Assembly (NCBI RefSeq): GCF_004348825.1
Contig: NZ_SMJU01000019.1
Coordinates: forward strand, 34,514 to 98,513
DNA: 64,000 nucleotides
Reading direction: 5' to 3'
Source: Arundinibacter roseus
GTDB lineage: Bacteria > Bacteroidota > Bacteroidia > Cytophagales > Spirosomataceae
The position numbers and the translations under genes were made by a program. Each line of letters opens with the position of its first letter. Positions within the stretch are counted from its first letter, which is position 1. The notes under the pieces were generated by a model. It saw nothing but the letters and a program-made list of their open reading frames with translations. It was not told where the DNA came from and ran no database searches. Below are positions 37,120 to 45,381 of this stretch, piece by piece.

Positions 37120-37273
37120 GGTGTTTACTGATAACTTGTTGACTGATCCTGAAAGGTGAATTAAAAAGGTTGTACCAGGCGCAGAAAAATGTTTTGGTCT
37201 TTGGACTTTAAGGTGCGTTGAAAAGTCCGGTAAATCTCCTGAACTTTGTACAAAAACAACTTACAAAGGCTCC

Positions 37274-37768
37274 ATGCACCTTTTTACGATTCGACAAGCC
37301 ACCGTAGCGGATGCCCCGACGCTTGCACAGCATCGGGCCGACATGTGGCTTGCCATGAACGACCTTTCTCCGGAAGGCTATGACGAAATGTATAGACAAA
37401 GTGTTTCCTACTTTGAGGAAGCAGTGGCAGATGCGTCTTTTGTGGGTTGGCTCGCAGAAGCGGAGTCAGGAGAAATAATAGCCGGTGGAGGGCTGCTTCT
37501 GCGGCGAATTGCTCCTTTTCCGGGAGCAGATAAACGAGTGTGCCACTCCGAGAAACAGGCGCATATCCTGAACGTATATACCGAACCTGCTTACCGTGGG
37601 CGCGGCCTGGCCAACAGCCTGATGCATCACATGATGGCCTGGTGCGAGGCGCAGCAGATCGCGCTCGTTACGCTCAATGCCTCGACTGCGGGCAAGCCTA
37701 TGTACGAAAAACTGGGGTTTGAGGAAGTTAGGAATTACATGAAGTGGAATCAAATAAGTGAAAAATAA
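37274..37768 (+). CDS. GNAT-family N-acetyltransferase
   Basis: A 164-residue acetyl-CoA-dependent acyltransferase. The acetyl-CoA-binding loop VYTEPAYRGRGLANSLM has the Q/RxxGxG/A pattern, and TAGKPMYEKLGFEEVRNYM is the typical C-terminal segment. The acceptor is unknown. Its stop codon overlaps the start of arfB (TAATG), so the two are translationally coupled. Confidence 0.93.
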   Translation: MHLFTIRQATVADAPTLAQHRADMWLAMNDLSPEGYDEMYRQSVSYFEEAVADASFVGWLAEAESGEIIAGGGLLLRRIAPFPGADKRVCHSEKQAHILNVYTEPAYRGRGLANSLMHHMMAWCEAQQIALVTLNASTAGKPMYEKLGFEEVRNYMKWNQISEK

Positions 37769-38190
37769 TGAGGGAAGAAAAGGGATTTAATGCCAAACTC
37801 CTCCATCCTGAACTCGTGTTTCAGACCGCTCGAAGCGGAGGAAAAGGCGGGCAGAATGTGAATAAGGTAGAAACAAAAGTAGAGCTGCGCTTTGACGTAC
37901 AAAACTCCGCCCTGCTGACCGATGAACAAAAGCAGCGGCTGTTGCACAAACTGGCCAATAGAATTACAGAAGACGGCATTTTGCTGCTCTATCACCAAAC
38001 CGAACGTAGCCAACTGGGCAATAAGACAAAGATTATTCAGAAGTTTAACGAGTTGATTCAAAAGGCTTTTGTGGTGCCAAGGCAACGCAAACCCACCAGT
38101 CCGACTTTTTCGTCGGTGGAGAATCGCAAACAAACCAAGAAACGACGCGCAGAGGTAAAAACCATGCGCCGCAAGCCGCCGGAAGAATAA
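37768..38190 (+). CDS. arfB: Peptidyl-tRNA hydrolase ArfB (ribosome rescue factor)
   Basis: A 140-residue release-factor-like protein that hydrolyses peptidyl-tRNA on stalled ribosomes. The catalytic GGQ is in RSGGKGGQNVNKVETKVEL. The basic C-terminal tail (FSSVENRKQTKKRRAEVKTM) enters the mRNA channel. No codon-recognition domain is present, as expected for ArfB/YaeJ. The ATG overlaps the GNAT stop; the stop codon lies in the loop of its own terminator. Confidence 0.95.
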   Translation: MREEKGFNAKLLHPELVFQTARSGGKGGQNVNKVETKVELRFDVQNSALLTDEQKQRLLHKLANRITEDGILLLYHQTERSQLGNKTKIIQKFNELIQKAFVVPRQRKPTSPTFSSVENRKQTKKRRAEVKTMRRKPPEE

Positions 38191-38212
38191 TTTCCGGCGG
38201 TTTTATTTTTTT
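38176..38212 (+). terminator. Intrinsic terminator overlapping the arfB 3' end
   Basis: CCGCCGGAA (38176-38184) pairs with TTCCGGCGG (38192-38200), followed by TTTTATTTTTTT. The arfB stop codon is within the loop. Confidence 0.88.
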
Positions 38213-38289
38213 GTTGAGAATTGATTTTCTTTGAATACCCGGTTCAATTTCTGCTTTCAACCCAACCCTTTATCCGTGCACTTTCTGCT

Positions 38290-39561
38290 ATGAACTCAAC
38301 GACTACGACTATTCCTGAAAAGACAACGTTCCAGCATTTGTCCAGTCTGCCCGTTGTTGTGGCGGCGCTTGGCTATTTTGTGGATATTTATGACCTGCAG
38401 CTGTTTGGTATTGTGCGCATTCCCAGTTTGCTTAGCCTGGGGCTAACTCTGGATGAAGCCGATGTTGTTGGAATTGAAATATTGGATTTTCAGATGATAG
38501 GTCTTCTCCTCGGAGGAATTGCCTGGGGAATGCTGGGCGATAAAAAGGGTCGGTTATCCGTTCTTTTTGGTTCAATCATTACCTATTCACTGGCCAACAT
38601 CGCCTGTGGATTGATTCCCCAAATAAACTTTGTTGATAAAATTGAAGCCTACAAGTGGCTTCGCTTCATTGCAGGATTTGGTCTCGCCGGAGAACTTGGA
38701 GCGGGCATTACGCTGGTATCTGAAATTCTGCCCAAAAACCTGCGGGCGATTGGCACATCGCTGGTGGCTGGCATCGGTCTTATGGGAGCCGTGGTAGGCA
38801 CCTTCACCGTACGCCTTTCAGGTGACTGGACTATCGCCTATTTTATTGGTGGCGGGCTGGGCATCATGCTGTTATTGCTGCGCGTTGGGGTAATTGAGTC
38901 AGGAATGTACAAGGGGCTTTCTCAAAAAGGCGGGATCTCCAAAGGCAATTTCTTTGCGTTCTTTACCAACAGAGAGCGTTTCATAAAGTATATGAAATGC
39001 ATTGGTATCGGCCTGCCGACCTGGTTTTGTATGGGGATCCTGGCCTATCAAAGCAATCAGTTTGGGAAGGCGCTGGGTGTAGTGGGAGTAGTAGAGCCCG
39101 GCCTGTCTATCATGTGGGGTTACATCGGTGTATCCGTAGGCGATCTTTTGAGTGGTTTTATTAGTCATCGATTGCATTCCCGCAAAAAAGCCATTGCCTA
39201 TATGATGGCTTTTGCACTGGCAGGAGTGCTGCTGTTTTTGTTTGGCGGCTTCAAAACACCCGAAGCGCTCTACGCCCTGTGCTGCTGGCTTGGGCTGGGC
39301 ACGGGCTATTGGGCTATGTTTGTGACCGTCGGGGCAGAGCAATTTGGCACGAACTTACGAGCTACTGCTGCTACCACAATACCCAACTTTGTAAGGGGCG
39401 CATTGGTGCCAATGAACCTGCTATTTCTGGCCTTTAAACCCTCTCTGGGAGTCATCATGGCCGGAATGCTGGTGGGCGTTCTGGTCTTTTCAATCGGGTT
39501 CTATTCAACCCTTACCATCCCTGAAACACATGGGAAAGATTTAGATTTTCTGGAAGAGTAG
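38290..39561 (+). CDS. MFS transporter
   Basis: A 423-residue major facilitator with about 12 predicted membrane helices. The loop 2-3 motif A is GMLGDKKGRLSVLFGS. Acidic and aromatic residues in helix 1 (ALGYFVDIYDLQLFG) and the FGLAGELGAGITLVSEILP stretch resemble sugar/metabolite:H+ symporters. ATG at 38290 (MNSTTTTIPEK) is preferred to a TTG at 38221. The substrate is unknown. Its 3' end abuts the hairpin at 39570-39587, which also serves as the first hip operator-like site. Confidence 0.9.
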   Translation: MNSTTTTIPEKTTFQHLSSLPVVVAALGYFVDIYDLQLFGIVRIPSLLSLGLTLDEADVVGIEILDFQMIGLLLGGIAWGMLGDKKGRLSVLFGSIITYSLANIACGLIPQINFVDKIEAYKWLRFIAGFGLAGELGAGITLVSEILPKNLRAIGTSLVAGIGLMGAVVGTFTVRLSGDWTIAYFIGGGLGIMLLLLRVGVIESGMYKGLSQKGGISKGNFFAFFTNRERFIKYMKCIGIGLPTWFCMGILAYQSNQFGKALGVVGVVEPGLSIMWGYIGVSVGDLLSGFISHRLHSRKKAIAYMMAFALAGVLLFLFGGFKTPEALYALCCWLGLGTGYWAMFVTVGAEQFGTNLRATAATTIPNFVRGALVPMNLLFLAFKPSLGVIMAGMLVGVLVFSIGFYSTLTIPETHGKDLDFLEE

Positions 39562-39570
39562 AAGGATTTT

Positions 39571-39586
39571 ATATGCGAAAGCATAT
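39571..39586. promoter_or_regulatory. hip operator-like site 1 (perfect palindrome)
   Basis: ATATGCGAAAGCATAT, arms ATATGC/GCATAT around GAAA; extended one base each side (39570-39587). It is followed by TTTTTC, so it may also end MFS transcription. Confidence 0.65.
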
Positions 39587-39610
39587 ATTTTTCATCTTAA
39601 AGATATAATT

Positions 39611-39626
39611 ATATTTAAAAGCATAT
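39611..39626. promoter_or_regulatory. hip operator-like site 2
   Basis: ATATTTAAAAGCATAT, sharing the ATAT...AAA..CATAT frame with site 1; its start is 40 bp from that of site 1. Confidence 0.6.
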
Positions 39627-39651
39627 AAAATAGCTATATTGGACTAGGATT

Positions 39652-39667
39652 ATATTTAAATACATAT
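39652..39667. promoter_or_regulatory. hip operator-like site 3, overlapping the start codon
   Basis: ATATTTAAATACATAT, 41 bp from site 2. Its last two bases are the first two of the hipB-like ATG. The promoter probably lies between sites 2 and 3. Confidence 0.6.
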
Positions 39668-39878
39668 GATTAGAACTTTGGCTGATTTTGTAAAAGAACG
39701 TCGACGAGGGGTTAACCTTACGCAGGAGGAGTTTGCCGAAAGAGCTGGCGTGGCGCTAACCGTAGTACGTAAGATCGAACAGGGTAAAACCAATCTGAGT
39801 ATGGAAAAGGTAAACCTCGTTCTCCGCATGTTCGGTCATGAGTTGGCTCCGGTCAGTAGTAAAGAGTTGATTCAATGA
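39666..39878 (+). CDS. HipB-like XRE antitoxin/repressor
   Basis: A 70-residue XRE HTH protein (VKERRRGVNLTQEEFAERAG, then TVVRKIEQGKTNLS and VLRMFGHELAPV), matching the HipB group. It would bind the three operator-like sites at 39571-39667 and repress its own operon. The stop overlaps the next start as ATGA, so the HipS-like gene is translationally coupled. In known hipBST systems HipB augments neutralisation rather than acting as the main antitoxin. Confidence 0.9.
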   Translation: MIRTLADFVKERRRGVNLTQEEFAERAGVALTVVRKIEQGKTNLSMEKVNLVLRMFGHELAPVSSKELIQ

Positions 39879-40198
39879 GACACGGAAGAGTATACTACAA
39901 AGATCAGTTGGCCGGTATTATCACCGAGACAAATGAGGGAGAGTATGTTTTTCAATATGAAGAGCAGTACGTCATAAACCATCCTGAAAGTTTCATAACC
40001 TTTACCATGCCAGTAACCCATAAGCCCTATACAGATAATCGGCTGTTTCCATTTTTTGAAGGATTAATTCCGGAAGGGTGGCTATTGGATATTGCTTCCA
40101 AAAGCTGGAAAATCAATCGAAATGATCGCATGGGGCTGTTGTTGGCCTGTTGCCAGAATTGTATCGGGGCCGTAAGTGTTGAACCCATACCAGCATAA
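39875..40198 (+). CDS. HipS-like protein (stand-alone HipA N-terminal domain)
   Basis: A 107-residue homologue of the HipA N-terminal subdomain (GRVYYKDQLAGIITE, then FPFFEGLIPEGWLL and NRNDRMGLL). As a separate gene between HipB and the kinase, it gives the hipBST arrangement, in which HipS is the antitoxin. ATGA overlap with the HipB-like gene. The kinase start follows one base after its stop. Confidence 0.88.
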   Translation: MRHGRVYYKDQLAGIITETNEGEYVFQYEEQYVINHPESFITFTMPVTHKPYTDNRLFPFFEGLIPEGWLLDIASKSWKINRNDRMGLLLACCQNCIGAVSVEPIPA

Positions 40199-40199
40199 G

Positions 40200-41138
40200 A
40201 TGGAGAATAAATGTTTGTACTGCTATATGTCGCTAGGGCAAGAGAAGGATTTTCATGAAAAATGTTCAATGGCGTTTTTTGGAACCCCGAGAGCCCCGGT
40301 TCTAGACTACTCGCTTGACAAAATGGATGAACTGGCCAAAGCAGTAGTGGAGCGGAGTATCGCAGTACCTGGTGTTCAGGCAAAAATTTCCATGTCGGTA
40401 GTGAAGGCAGCAAAAGAAAAATCGGATGCCAGGCTGACTGTGATGGGGGCCCTGGGGGGGCAGTATATTTTCAAGCCACCTTCTGATCGCTTTCCCGAAA
40501 TGCCCGCAAACGAACATGTAACCATGTTGATAGCTAAAACATTCGGAATTCGGGTGGTGCCTTCTTCTCTGATTCGACTAGCTTCTGGTGAACTTTCCTA
40601 CATAACTAAACGAATTGACCGCACTGAGTCAGGAGATAAAATCCATATGATCGATATGTTTCAGATAACGGAGGCATTTGATAAGTACAAAAGCTCTATG
40701 GAAAGAATTGGAAAAGCGTTGGACAGCTATTCCGGGAATACATTACTGGATAAGGTTCTTTATTTCGAATTAGCGCTATTTTGCTTTCTAACCGGGAACA
40801 ATGACATGCACTTAAAAAACTTTTCAATGATTGAGAGTCCCTATGGGTGGGGATTATCTCCGGCCTACGATCTGTTAAATGTCTCAATCGTAAACCCTGA
40901 TGATGATGAAGAACTTGCACTTACTTTGATGGGTAAGAAAAAAAAGTTGAAGCGGGAACATTTTGAGCAATTAGCCAACGGATTGGGCTTGACCAAAAAG
41001 CAGATGGAAGGGGCGTTCAGGCGAATGAACAAGAATAAAATTAAGGCCTTTGACTGGGTTGACCGCTCCTTTCTTTCAGAGAAGATGAAAGAGGCATACA
41101 AGCTTGTGATGGAGAAGAGGTATGCGCAACTCGCATAA
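40200..41138 (+). CDS. HipT-like serine/threonine kinase toxin (HipA C-terminal type)
   Basis: A 312-residue HipA-fold kinase. The N-terminus has a CxxC...HxxC pattern (C5, C8, H19, C22), probably zinc-binding. The ATP loop is SIAVPGVQAKISM near residues 53-65. QYIFKPPS holds a nucleotide-binding Lys, SYITKRIDR is conserved, the catalytic loop is NNDMHLKNFS and the metal motif is LSPAYDLLN. All key kinase residues look intact. Known HipA/HipT kinases phosphorylate glutamyl- or tryptophanyl-tRNA synthetase; the target here is unknown. ATG at 40200 was chosen over a TTG at 40176. Confidence 0.9.
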   Translation: MENKCLYCYMSLGQEKDFHEKCSMAFFGTPRAPVLDYSLDKMDELAKAVVERSIAVPGVQAKISMSVVKAAKEKSDARLTVMGALGGQYIFKPPSDRFPEMPANEHVTMLIAKTFGIRVVPSSLIRLASGELSYITKRIDRTESGDKIHMIDMFQITEAFDKYKSSMERIGKALDSYSGNTLLDKVLYFELALFCFLTGNNDMHLKNFSMIESPYGWGLSPAYDLLNVSIVNPDDDEELALTLMGKKKKLKREHFEQLANGLGLTKKQMEGAFRRMNKNKIKAFDWVDRSFLSEKMKEAYKLVMEKRYAQLA

Positions 41139-41180
41139 AAGTCCGGTTCGCAATCATGCCCGGCAGCGTCCGACTGTGGT

Positions 41181-41204
41181 CGGGGCTCGAAGTCACGAGC
41201 CCCG
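41181..41204. terminator. Strong hairpin between the hip operon and the FAD/Fe-S oxidase
   Basis: Nine-bp perfect stem CGGGGCTCG-AAGTCA-CGAGCCCCG at a convergent junction. There is no T run of note, so factor-independent termination is only possible. Confidence 0.5.
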
Positions 41205-41246
41205 CCTTTCATTCGCCGTGCGGGCGGACTCCTCACTCATTCAAAT

Positions 41247-44207
41247 TTATACAACTGCATCCCACAGAATCTCCACGGGGTGCATCGCCTTTCGGCCTGT
41301 TCCGTCATGAATCTGATGCCGACAACTTGTACCGGGTGCGGCGATCAGCACTTCTTCGGGTTGCTGGCGCACGGTTGGAAAAAGTACGAGTTCGCCAATT
41401 TTCATAGAAATGTCGTAGTGCTCAGCTTCATAGCCAAAGCTCCCGGCCATGCCGCAGCAGCCGCTGGGGATTAGCTGAACGGTATAGTTTTCGGGTAAAG
41501 AGAGCATTTTCTTAGTCGGAACCATACTTGCTATCGCCTTTTGCTGGCAGTGCCCGTGCAATTTGATGAGGCGTTTTTCGGTGGAAAAAAGGTCTTTTGA
41601 GATTTTTTTTAGATCAATTTCCCGCGCAATAAATTCATCAAACTGCAAGGCATTTTGGGCAATTTTTTTAGCGTCTTCGATCAAATCTTCCTGCACGAGA
41701 TCCGGATATTCGTCCCGGAAAGTCAAAATAGCTGACGGTTCAATGCCGATCAGCGGTGTATCGTGCGAAATAATATCTTTCAGAAACTGAATGTTCTGTT
41801 CCGCAATTTTCTTAGCATCTTTCAATAAGCCTTTTGATAGCTGCGGCCGTCCGCTGGGAGCATGTTTCGGGATCTCGACTTCGTAGCCAAGTTTTTGTAA
41901 TAATAGGATGGCCTTTTTGCCAATTTCTACATCATTAAAATTGGTAAACTCATCACAGAAAAGGTACACCTTTCGACCCGGTTCCGAGGATGCTTGTGGG
42001 CGTTTGGGTTGCTTTTTAAACCAACTCAAAAGCGTTTCTGTGTGCAGCAGCGGCATGGTTCGCTCGGGGTGAAAACCAACTGCCCGATTGGCAAATTTGC
42101 GCAAAGGCGCATTTTTAAAAACCATATTGTACGCCCAGGGTACGTAACTGGCCAACTGAGTCAGTTTAGAAAAATTACCCACCAGCCACGAGCGCATCGG
42201 CACGCCGTGGACGTCGTGGTGCTGTTGCAAAAACTCCATTTTTAATTTAGCTACATCAACATTTGACGGGCATTCGCCCTTGCAGCCTTTACACGCCAGG
42301 CACAGGTCAAAAACCTCTTTGATTTCGGCATGATCAAACGGGTTTTCTTTGGGTGAGCGAGTAAGCATCTCGCGTAAAATATTGGCTCTGGCGCGCGTGG
42401 TGTCCTTTTCATTCCGCGTTGCCATGTAGCTAGGGCACATGGTGCCGCCGCTCATTTCGGTCTTCCGACAATCTCCCGAGCCGTTGCATTGCTCGGCATG
42501 TTGCAGGATAGTCTGATTCGGAAATCGGAAGTACGTTTTTACCTCCGGGGTTTGCTGATCGGCCTCGTAGCGCAGAAACGTATCCATCGGCGGCGAGTCA
42601 ACTATCTTGCCGGGGTTAAATAGATTGTTCGGATCCCAGGCACGTTTAATTTCTTTAAACAACGCATAATTATGCTCCCCCACCATCTTCGGAATAAACT
42701 CACCCCGTAGCCGCCCGTCGCCATGCTCACCCGAAAGCGAGCCGTCGTATTTTTTAACGAGCGTTGCAATTTCTTCCGCAATCATCCGAAATTGCTGATG
42801 TCCTTCCCGGGTTTTCAGGTTGATTATCGGCCGCAAATGCAGCTCGCCCGAGCCCGCATGTGCATAGTGCACAGCCGACATGTTGTGCTTGTGTAGAATC
42901 TCATTAAAATCCCGGATATAGGCCGGTTGATCGAGTACATCCACGGCAGTATCTTCAATCACAGCCACCGCTTTCTCATCACCCGGAATGTTTCCCAGCA
43001 GCCCGAGGCCGGCTTTCCGCAGCGTCCATATTTTTTTGGTATCCTCACCAAAAAGCAGTGGAAAGTGAAAGCCCAGCCCGGCGGCCCGCAGCTCGGTTTC
43101 GAGGTCATGCGCCAGCTGTTCTACCTCTTCCTTCGTTTCGCGGGAGAGATCGACCACCAGGATTGCCGGGTAAGTTCCTTCGTCTGTATTTTTTACAAAA
43201 AAAGCATTTTTTCGTTGTTCCGAATTACTTGCGGCACATTCAAGTACATAGCTATCAATGAGTTCTACGGCCTGCGGCTTATAGTTAAGTGCTACAATAG
43301 TTGCCCGAAGAGTTTCGTCAATCGTATTAAAGTGTGCACAAAGTAACCCCTGAGTTTTGGGTGGAAGGGGCACGAGATTAAGTTTTATTTCTGTAAGTAA
43401 GCAAAGCGTTCCTTCTGACCCGGCAATGAGTCGACACATCGAAAACGCGGGGCCGTTTTCGGTAAAAGGGGCGCAGTCCAGTAACAAATCCAACGCGTAG
43501 CCGGTGTTGCGCCGCTCGATGGATTTTTTTGGAAAATTCTTCCGGATTTCCTCCTGATTTGTTGAGTCGCTCAGAATTTTTTTTGTGGCCTTATAAATCG
43601 TTTTTTCCAGATCGGACGCACCGGCCCGTAGCCCGTCAAGGGCAGCCAGTCCGATTTCGGCAGAAAAAATAGCTTCCGAGCCATCAGCAAGTAAAGCTTT
43701 TACTTCCAGCAAATGTTCACGCGTAGAGCCGTACACAACCGAGTTGGAACCACAGGAATTGTTACCGACCATTCCGCCGATCATAGCGCGGTTGGCAGTG
43801 GAGGTTTCGGGACCAAAGTAGAGCCCGTACTGCTTCAAGGCCATGTTGAGCTCGTCCCGCACAACGCCCGGCTGTACCCTGACCCACCGCTCGGCGGCGT
43901 TGATTTCGAGTATTTTATTGAAGTGCCGTGAAACATCCACCACAATCCCGTTTCCTACAACCTGCCCGGCAAGAGAGGTACCGGCGGTGCGGGGAATGAG
44001 CGAAATTTTCTTCTGATTTGCAAAAAGAATGAGCCGTTTCAGATCCGCTTCTGTGCGTGGAATAGCCACAGCCTGAGGTACTTCACGATAAGCCGATGCA
44101 TCGGTAGCGTAGAGCGTCCGGTAGGTAGAATCGGTAAATAATTCGCCGTCAAGCTGACGCGAAAGTTCATCAAAATGAGCGGTTGTTTCGGAAGATAATC
44201 CTGTCAT
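41247..44207 (-). CDS. FAD-linked oxidase with C-terminal Fe-S domains (D-lactate/D-2-hydroxyacid dehydrogenase type)
   Basis: A 986-residue fusion corresponding to GlcD plus GlcF. The N-terminal FAD_binding_4 domain has SLIPRTAGTSLAGQVVG and IGGMVGNNSCGSNS. An FAD-oxidase C domain follows (HYAHAGSGELHLRPIINL, GSLSGEHGDGR). Two Cys clusters in the middle (CNGSGDCRK...CP and CLACKGCKGECP) bind [4Fe-4S]. The C-terminus has a CCG motif (PSGCCGMAGSFGYE). It probably oxidises a D-2-hydroxyacid and passes electrons to the quinone pool; the exact substrate is unknown. The DeoR regulator is immediately upstream on the same strand. Confidence 0.92.
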   Translation of the reverse strand: MTGLSSETTAHFDELSRQLDGELFTDSTYRTLYATDASAYREVPQAVAIPRTEADLKRLILFANQKKISLIPRTAGTSLAGQVVGNGIVVDVSRHFNKILEINAAERWVRVQPGVVRDELNMALKQYGLYFGPETSTANRAMIGGMVGNNSCGSNSVVYGSTREHLLEVKALLADGSEAIFSAEIGLAALDGLRAGASDLEKTIYKATKKILSDSTNQEEIRKNFPKKSIERRNTGYALDLLLDCAPFTENGPAFSMCRLIAGSEGTLCLLTEIKLNLVPLPPKTQGLLCAHFNTIDETLRATIVALNYKPQAVELIDSYVLECAASNSEQRKNAFFVKNTDEGTYPAILVVDLSRETKEEVEQLAHDLETELRAAGLGFHFPLLFGEDTKKIWTLRKAGLGLLGNIPGDEKAVAVIEDTAVDVLDQPAYIRDFNEILHKHNMSAVHYAHAGSGELHLRPIINLKTREGHQQFRMIAEEIATLVKKYDGSLSGEHGDGRLRGEFIPKMVGEHNYALFKEIKRAWDPNNLFNPGKIVDSPPMDTFLRYEADQQTPEVKTYFRFPNQTILQHAEQCNGSGDCRKTEMSGGTMCPSYMATRNEKDTTRARANILREMLTRSPKENPFDHAEIKEVFDLCLACKGCKGECPSNVDVAKLKMEFLQQHHDVHGVPMRSWLVGNFSKLTQLASYVPWAYNMVFKNAPLRKFANRAVGFHPERTMPLLHTETLLSWFKKQPKRPQASSEPGRKVYLFCDEFTNFNDVEIGKKAILLLQKLGYEVEIPKHAPSGRPQLSKGLLKDAKKIAEQNIQFLKDIISHDTPLIGIEPSAILTFRDEYPDLVQEDLIEDAKKIAQNALQFDEFIAREIDLKKISKDLFSTEKRLIKLHGHCQQKAIASMVPTKKMLSLPENYTVQLIPSGCCGMAGSFGYEAEHYDISMKIGELVLFPTVRQQPEEVLIAAPGTSCRHQIHDGTGRKAMHPVEILWDAVV

Positions 44208-44275
44208 TATGCAAAAATCAAAGGGCTATTTTCCTGCAAATGTACAACACAGTACAGGCAAGGCCACTCTGTTTT

Positions 44276-45025
44276 TCAGATAAATTCTACCTTGTGCCGG
44301 GGCCAGCCTTTGGTTTCGGGCAGGATCGTACTTGTGCTATAAAGAAGGGTATCAATGTCTTCAAAACGGCAAACCTGATAGGCTTCCACGTTATTAATTT
44401 TCTCAAAAGTAGTACACACAACTGTTTTGCCTGATACCGCCATCATTTGGCGTTTGAGTTGTGATTCTTCGTAATGCCGGATCGTCAGCCCGGCGGTGGG
44501 ATGAATCCCGACAACGCCCATAAAATATAGATCGGCCTTGAAATGACGAAGTTGGGCGGCGGTTTCGCTACCCATCGTAATCTGATAGCGCTTGTGAAAC
44601 GACCCCCCCAGCAAAATCACCTCCACGGAGGGGTGATTTGCCAGAGAGATCGCCAGAGGAGGGCTATTAGTGATTATCGTTAATTCAAGAGTCCGGGGAA
44701 GCTGCTCTGCAATGTACAGATTCGTGGTTCCACCATCCATCATAACGATTTGTCCATTATGGAAAAGTCGCTGAGCTTTTTGGGCAATGATTGAAATTTC
44801 AGAATTAGGAATACCCATTGCCTGCCTGACCCGCATCGGGAGATAGGAGTTGGAGATTGCCCCTCCATGTACCTTTTTAAGTAGTCCTCGCTCTTCAAGC
44901 TCAATGACGTCCCGACGAATGCTATCGTAGGATACATCCAATTCCTGACTCAATGCAACCAAAGAAACCTTCTTATCCGCGCTTAGTTTATCTAAAATCC
45001 AGTGTTGTCGCTCGTCTTTTAACAT
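44276..45025 (-). CDS. DeoR/GlpR-family transcriptional regulator
   Basis: A 249-residue repressor-type regulator. The N-terminal HTH (KDERQHWILDKLSADKKVSL, then SYDSIRRDVIELEERGLLKKVHGGA) is the DeoR signature. The C-terminal sugar-phosphate sensor has MMDGGTTNLYIAEQLP and MGVVGIHPTAGLT. ATG at 45023-45025 gives the family start MLKDERQ; 13 in-frame upstream codons lack support. It is divergent from susC across a palindrome-rich region, so it most likely controls that locus, itself, and perhaps the downstream FAD/Fe-S oxidase. Confidence 0.9.
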   Translation of the reverse strand: MLKDERQHWILDKLSADKKVSLVALSQELDVSYDSIRRDVIELEERGLLKKVHGGAISNSYLPMRVRQAMGIPNSEISIIAQKAQRLFHNGQIVMMDGGTTNLYIAEQLPRTLELTIITNSPPLAISLANHPSVEVILLGGSFHKRYQITMGSETAAQLRHFKADLYFMGVVGIHPTAGLTIRHYEESQLKRQMMAVSGKTVVCTTFEKINNVEAYQVCRFEDIDTLLYSTSTILPETKGWPRHKVEFI

Positions 45026-45055
45026 ACCAAGAGAAAATTGCACTATGCGTGCGAT

Positions 45056-45089
45056 TTTGTGCAAACTTTACTTGTATAATTTGTGCAAA
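45056..45089. promoter_or_regulatory. Paired TTTGTGCAAA sites upstream of the DeoR gene
   Basis: TTTGTGCAAA occurs at 45056-45065 and again at 45080-45089, 24 bp apart, just upstream of the deoR-type start. Likely autoregulatory operators; inferred from position. Confidence 0.5.
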
Positions 45090-45105
45090 TATGCATATAT
45101 TTGCA
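45084..45105. promoter_or_regulatory. 22-bp palindrome, candidate DeoR operator
   Basis: TGCAAATAT-GCAT-ATATTTGCA, nine-bp perfect arms with a 4-base centre. It overlaps the second TTTGTGCAAA site, between the divergent DeoR and susC genes. Confidence 0.6.
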
Positions 45106-45115
45106 TTCATTTGAA

Positions 45116-45211
45116 ACATTTCACGAAAATAATGGATTTTTTTCTGTGAAATTTCAGAAAGCAGAGTTTGCAAATTTTTTACTCAAAAATAGTTTCTAAT
45201 TTCTGTGAAAT
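45116..45211. promoter_or_regulatory. Three TTTC(T)GTGAAAT elements in the deoR-susC region
   Basis: TTTCTGTGAAAT occurs at 45141-45152 and 45200-45211, 59 bp apart. An inverted, one-base-shorter form (TTTCGTGAAAT on the minus strand) lies within 45116-45128. The 45141 copy is part of an imperfect palindrome ending TTTCAGAAA at 45160. They look like a second set of regulator sites. Confidence 0.5.
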
Positions 45212-45302
45212 GTTTTTGTATTATAAAAACTAATTATTGAAATTTGCTCACTTCTTTTGGGTTTATTTGCAATAACACGAGAAAGAATTAGATTATTTTG
45301 TG

Positions 45303-45331
45303 TTGTTGCTAATATTAACAAAATAAATTTG
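45303..45331 (+). promoter_or_regulatory. susC promoter (TTG-N18-TAAATTTG)
   Basis: A -33 TTG at 45303-45305 and a -7 TAAATTTG at 45324-45331 match the Bacteroidota consensus. The ATG is 50 bases downstream. Confidence 0.6.
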
Positions 45332-45381
45332 TCCGTTTTTTTAATAAAGTAAGTTCGTTTAACCAATCAATCAATTAACCT

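Noticed and set aside
39570..39667. AT-rich repeats upstream of the hip genes as a CRISPR array
   Set aside because: Only three 16-bp degenerate palindromes with no unique-spacer pattern of CRISPR size; their place suits operators.
41122..41310. Short plus-strand frame past the hip operon
   Set aside because: Overlaps the convergent FAD/Fe-S gene and spans a perfect hairpin; no family resemblance.
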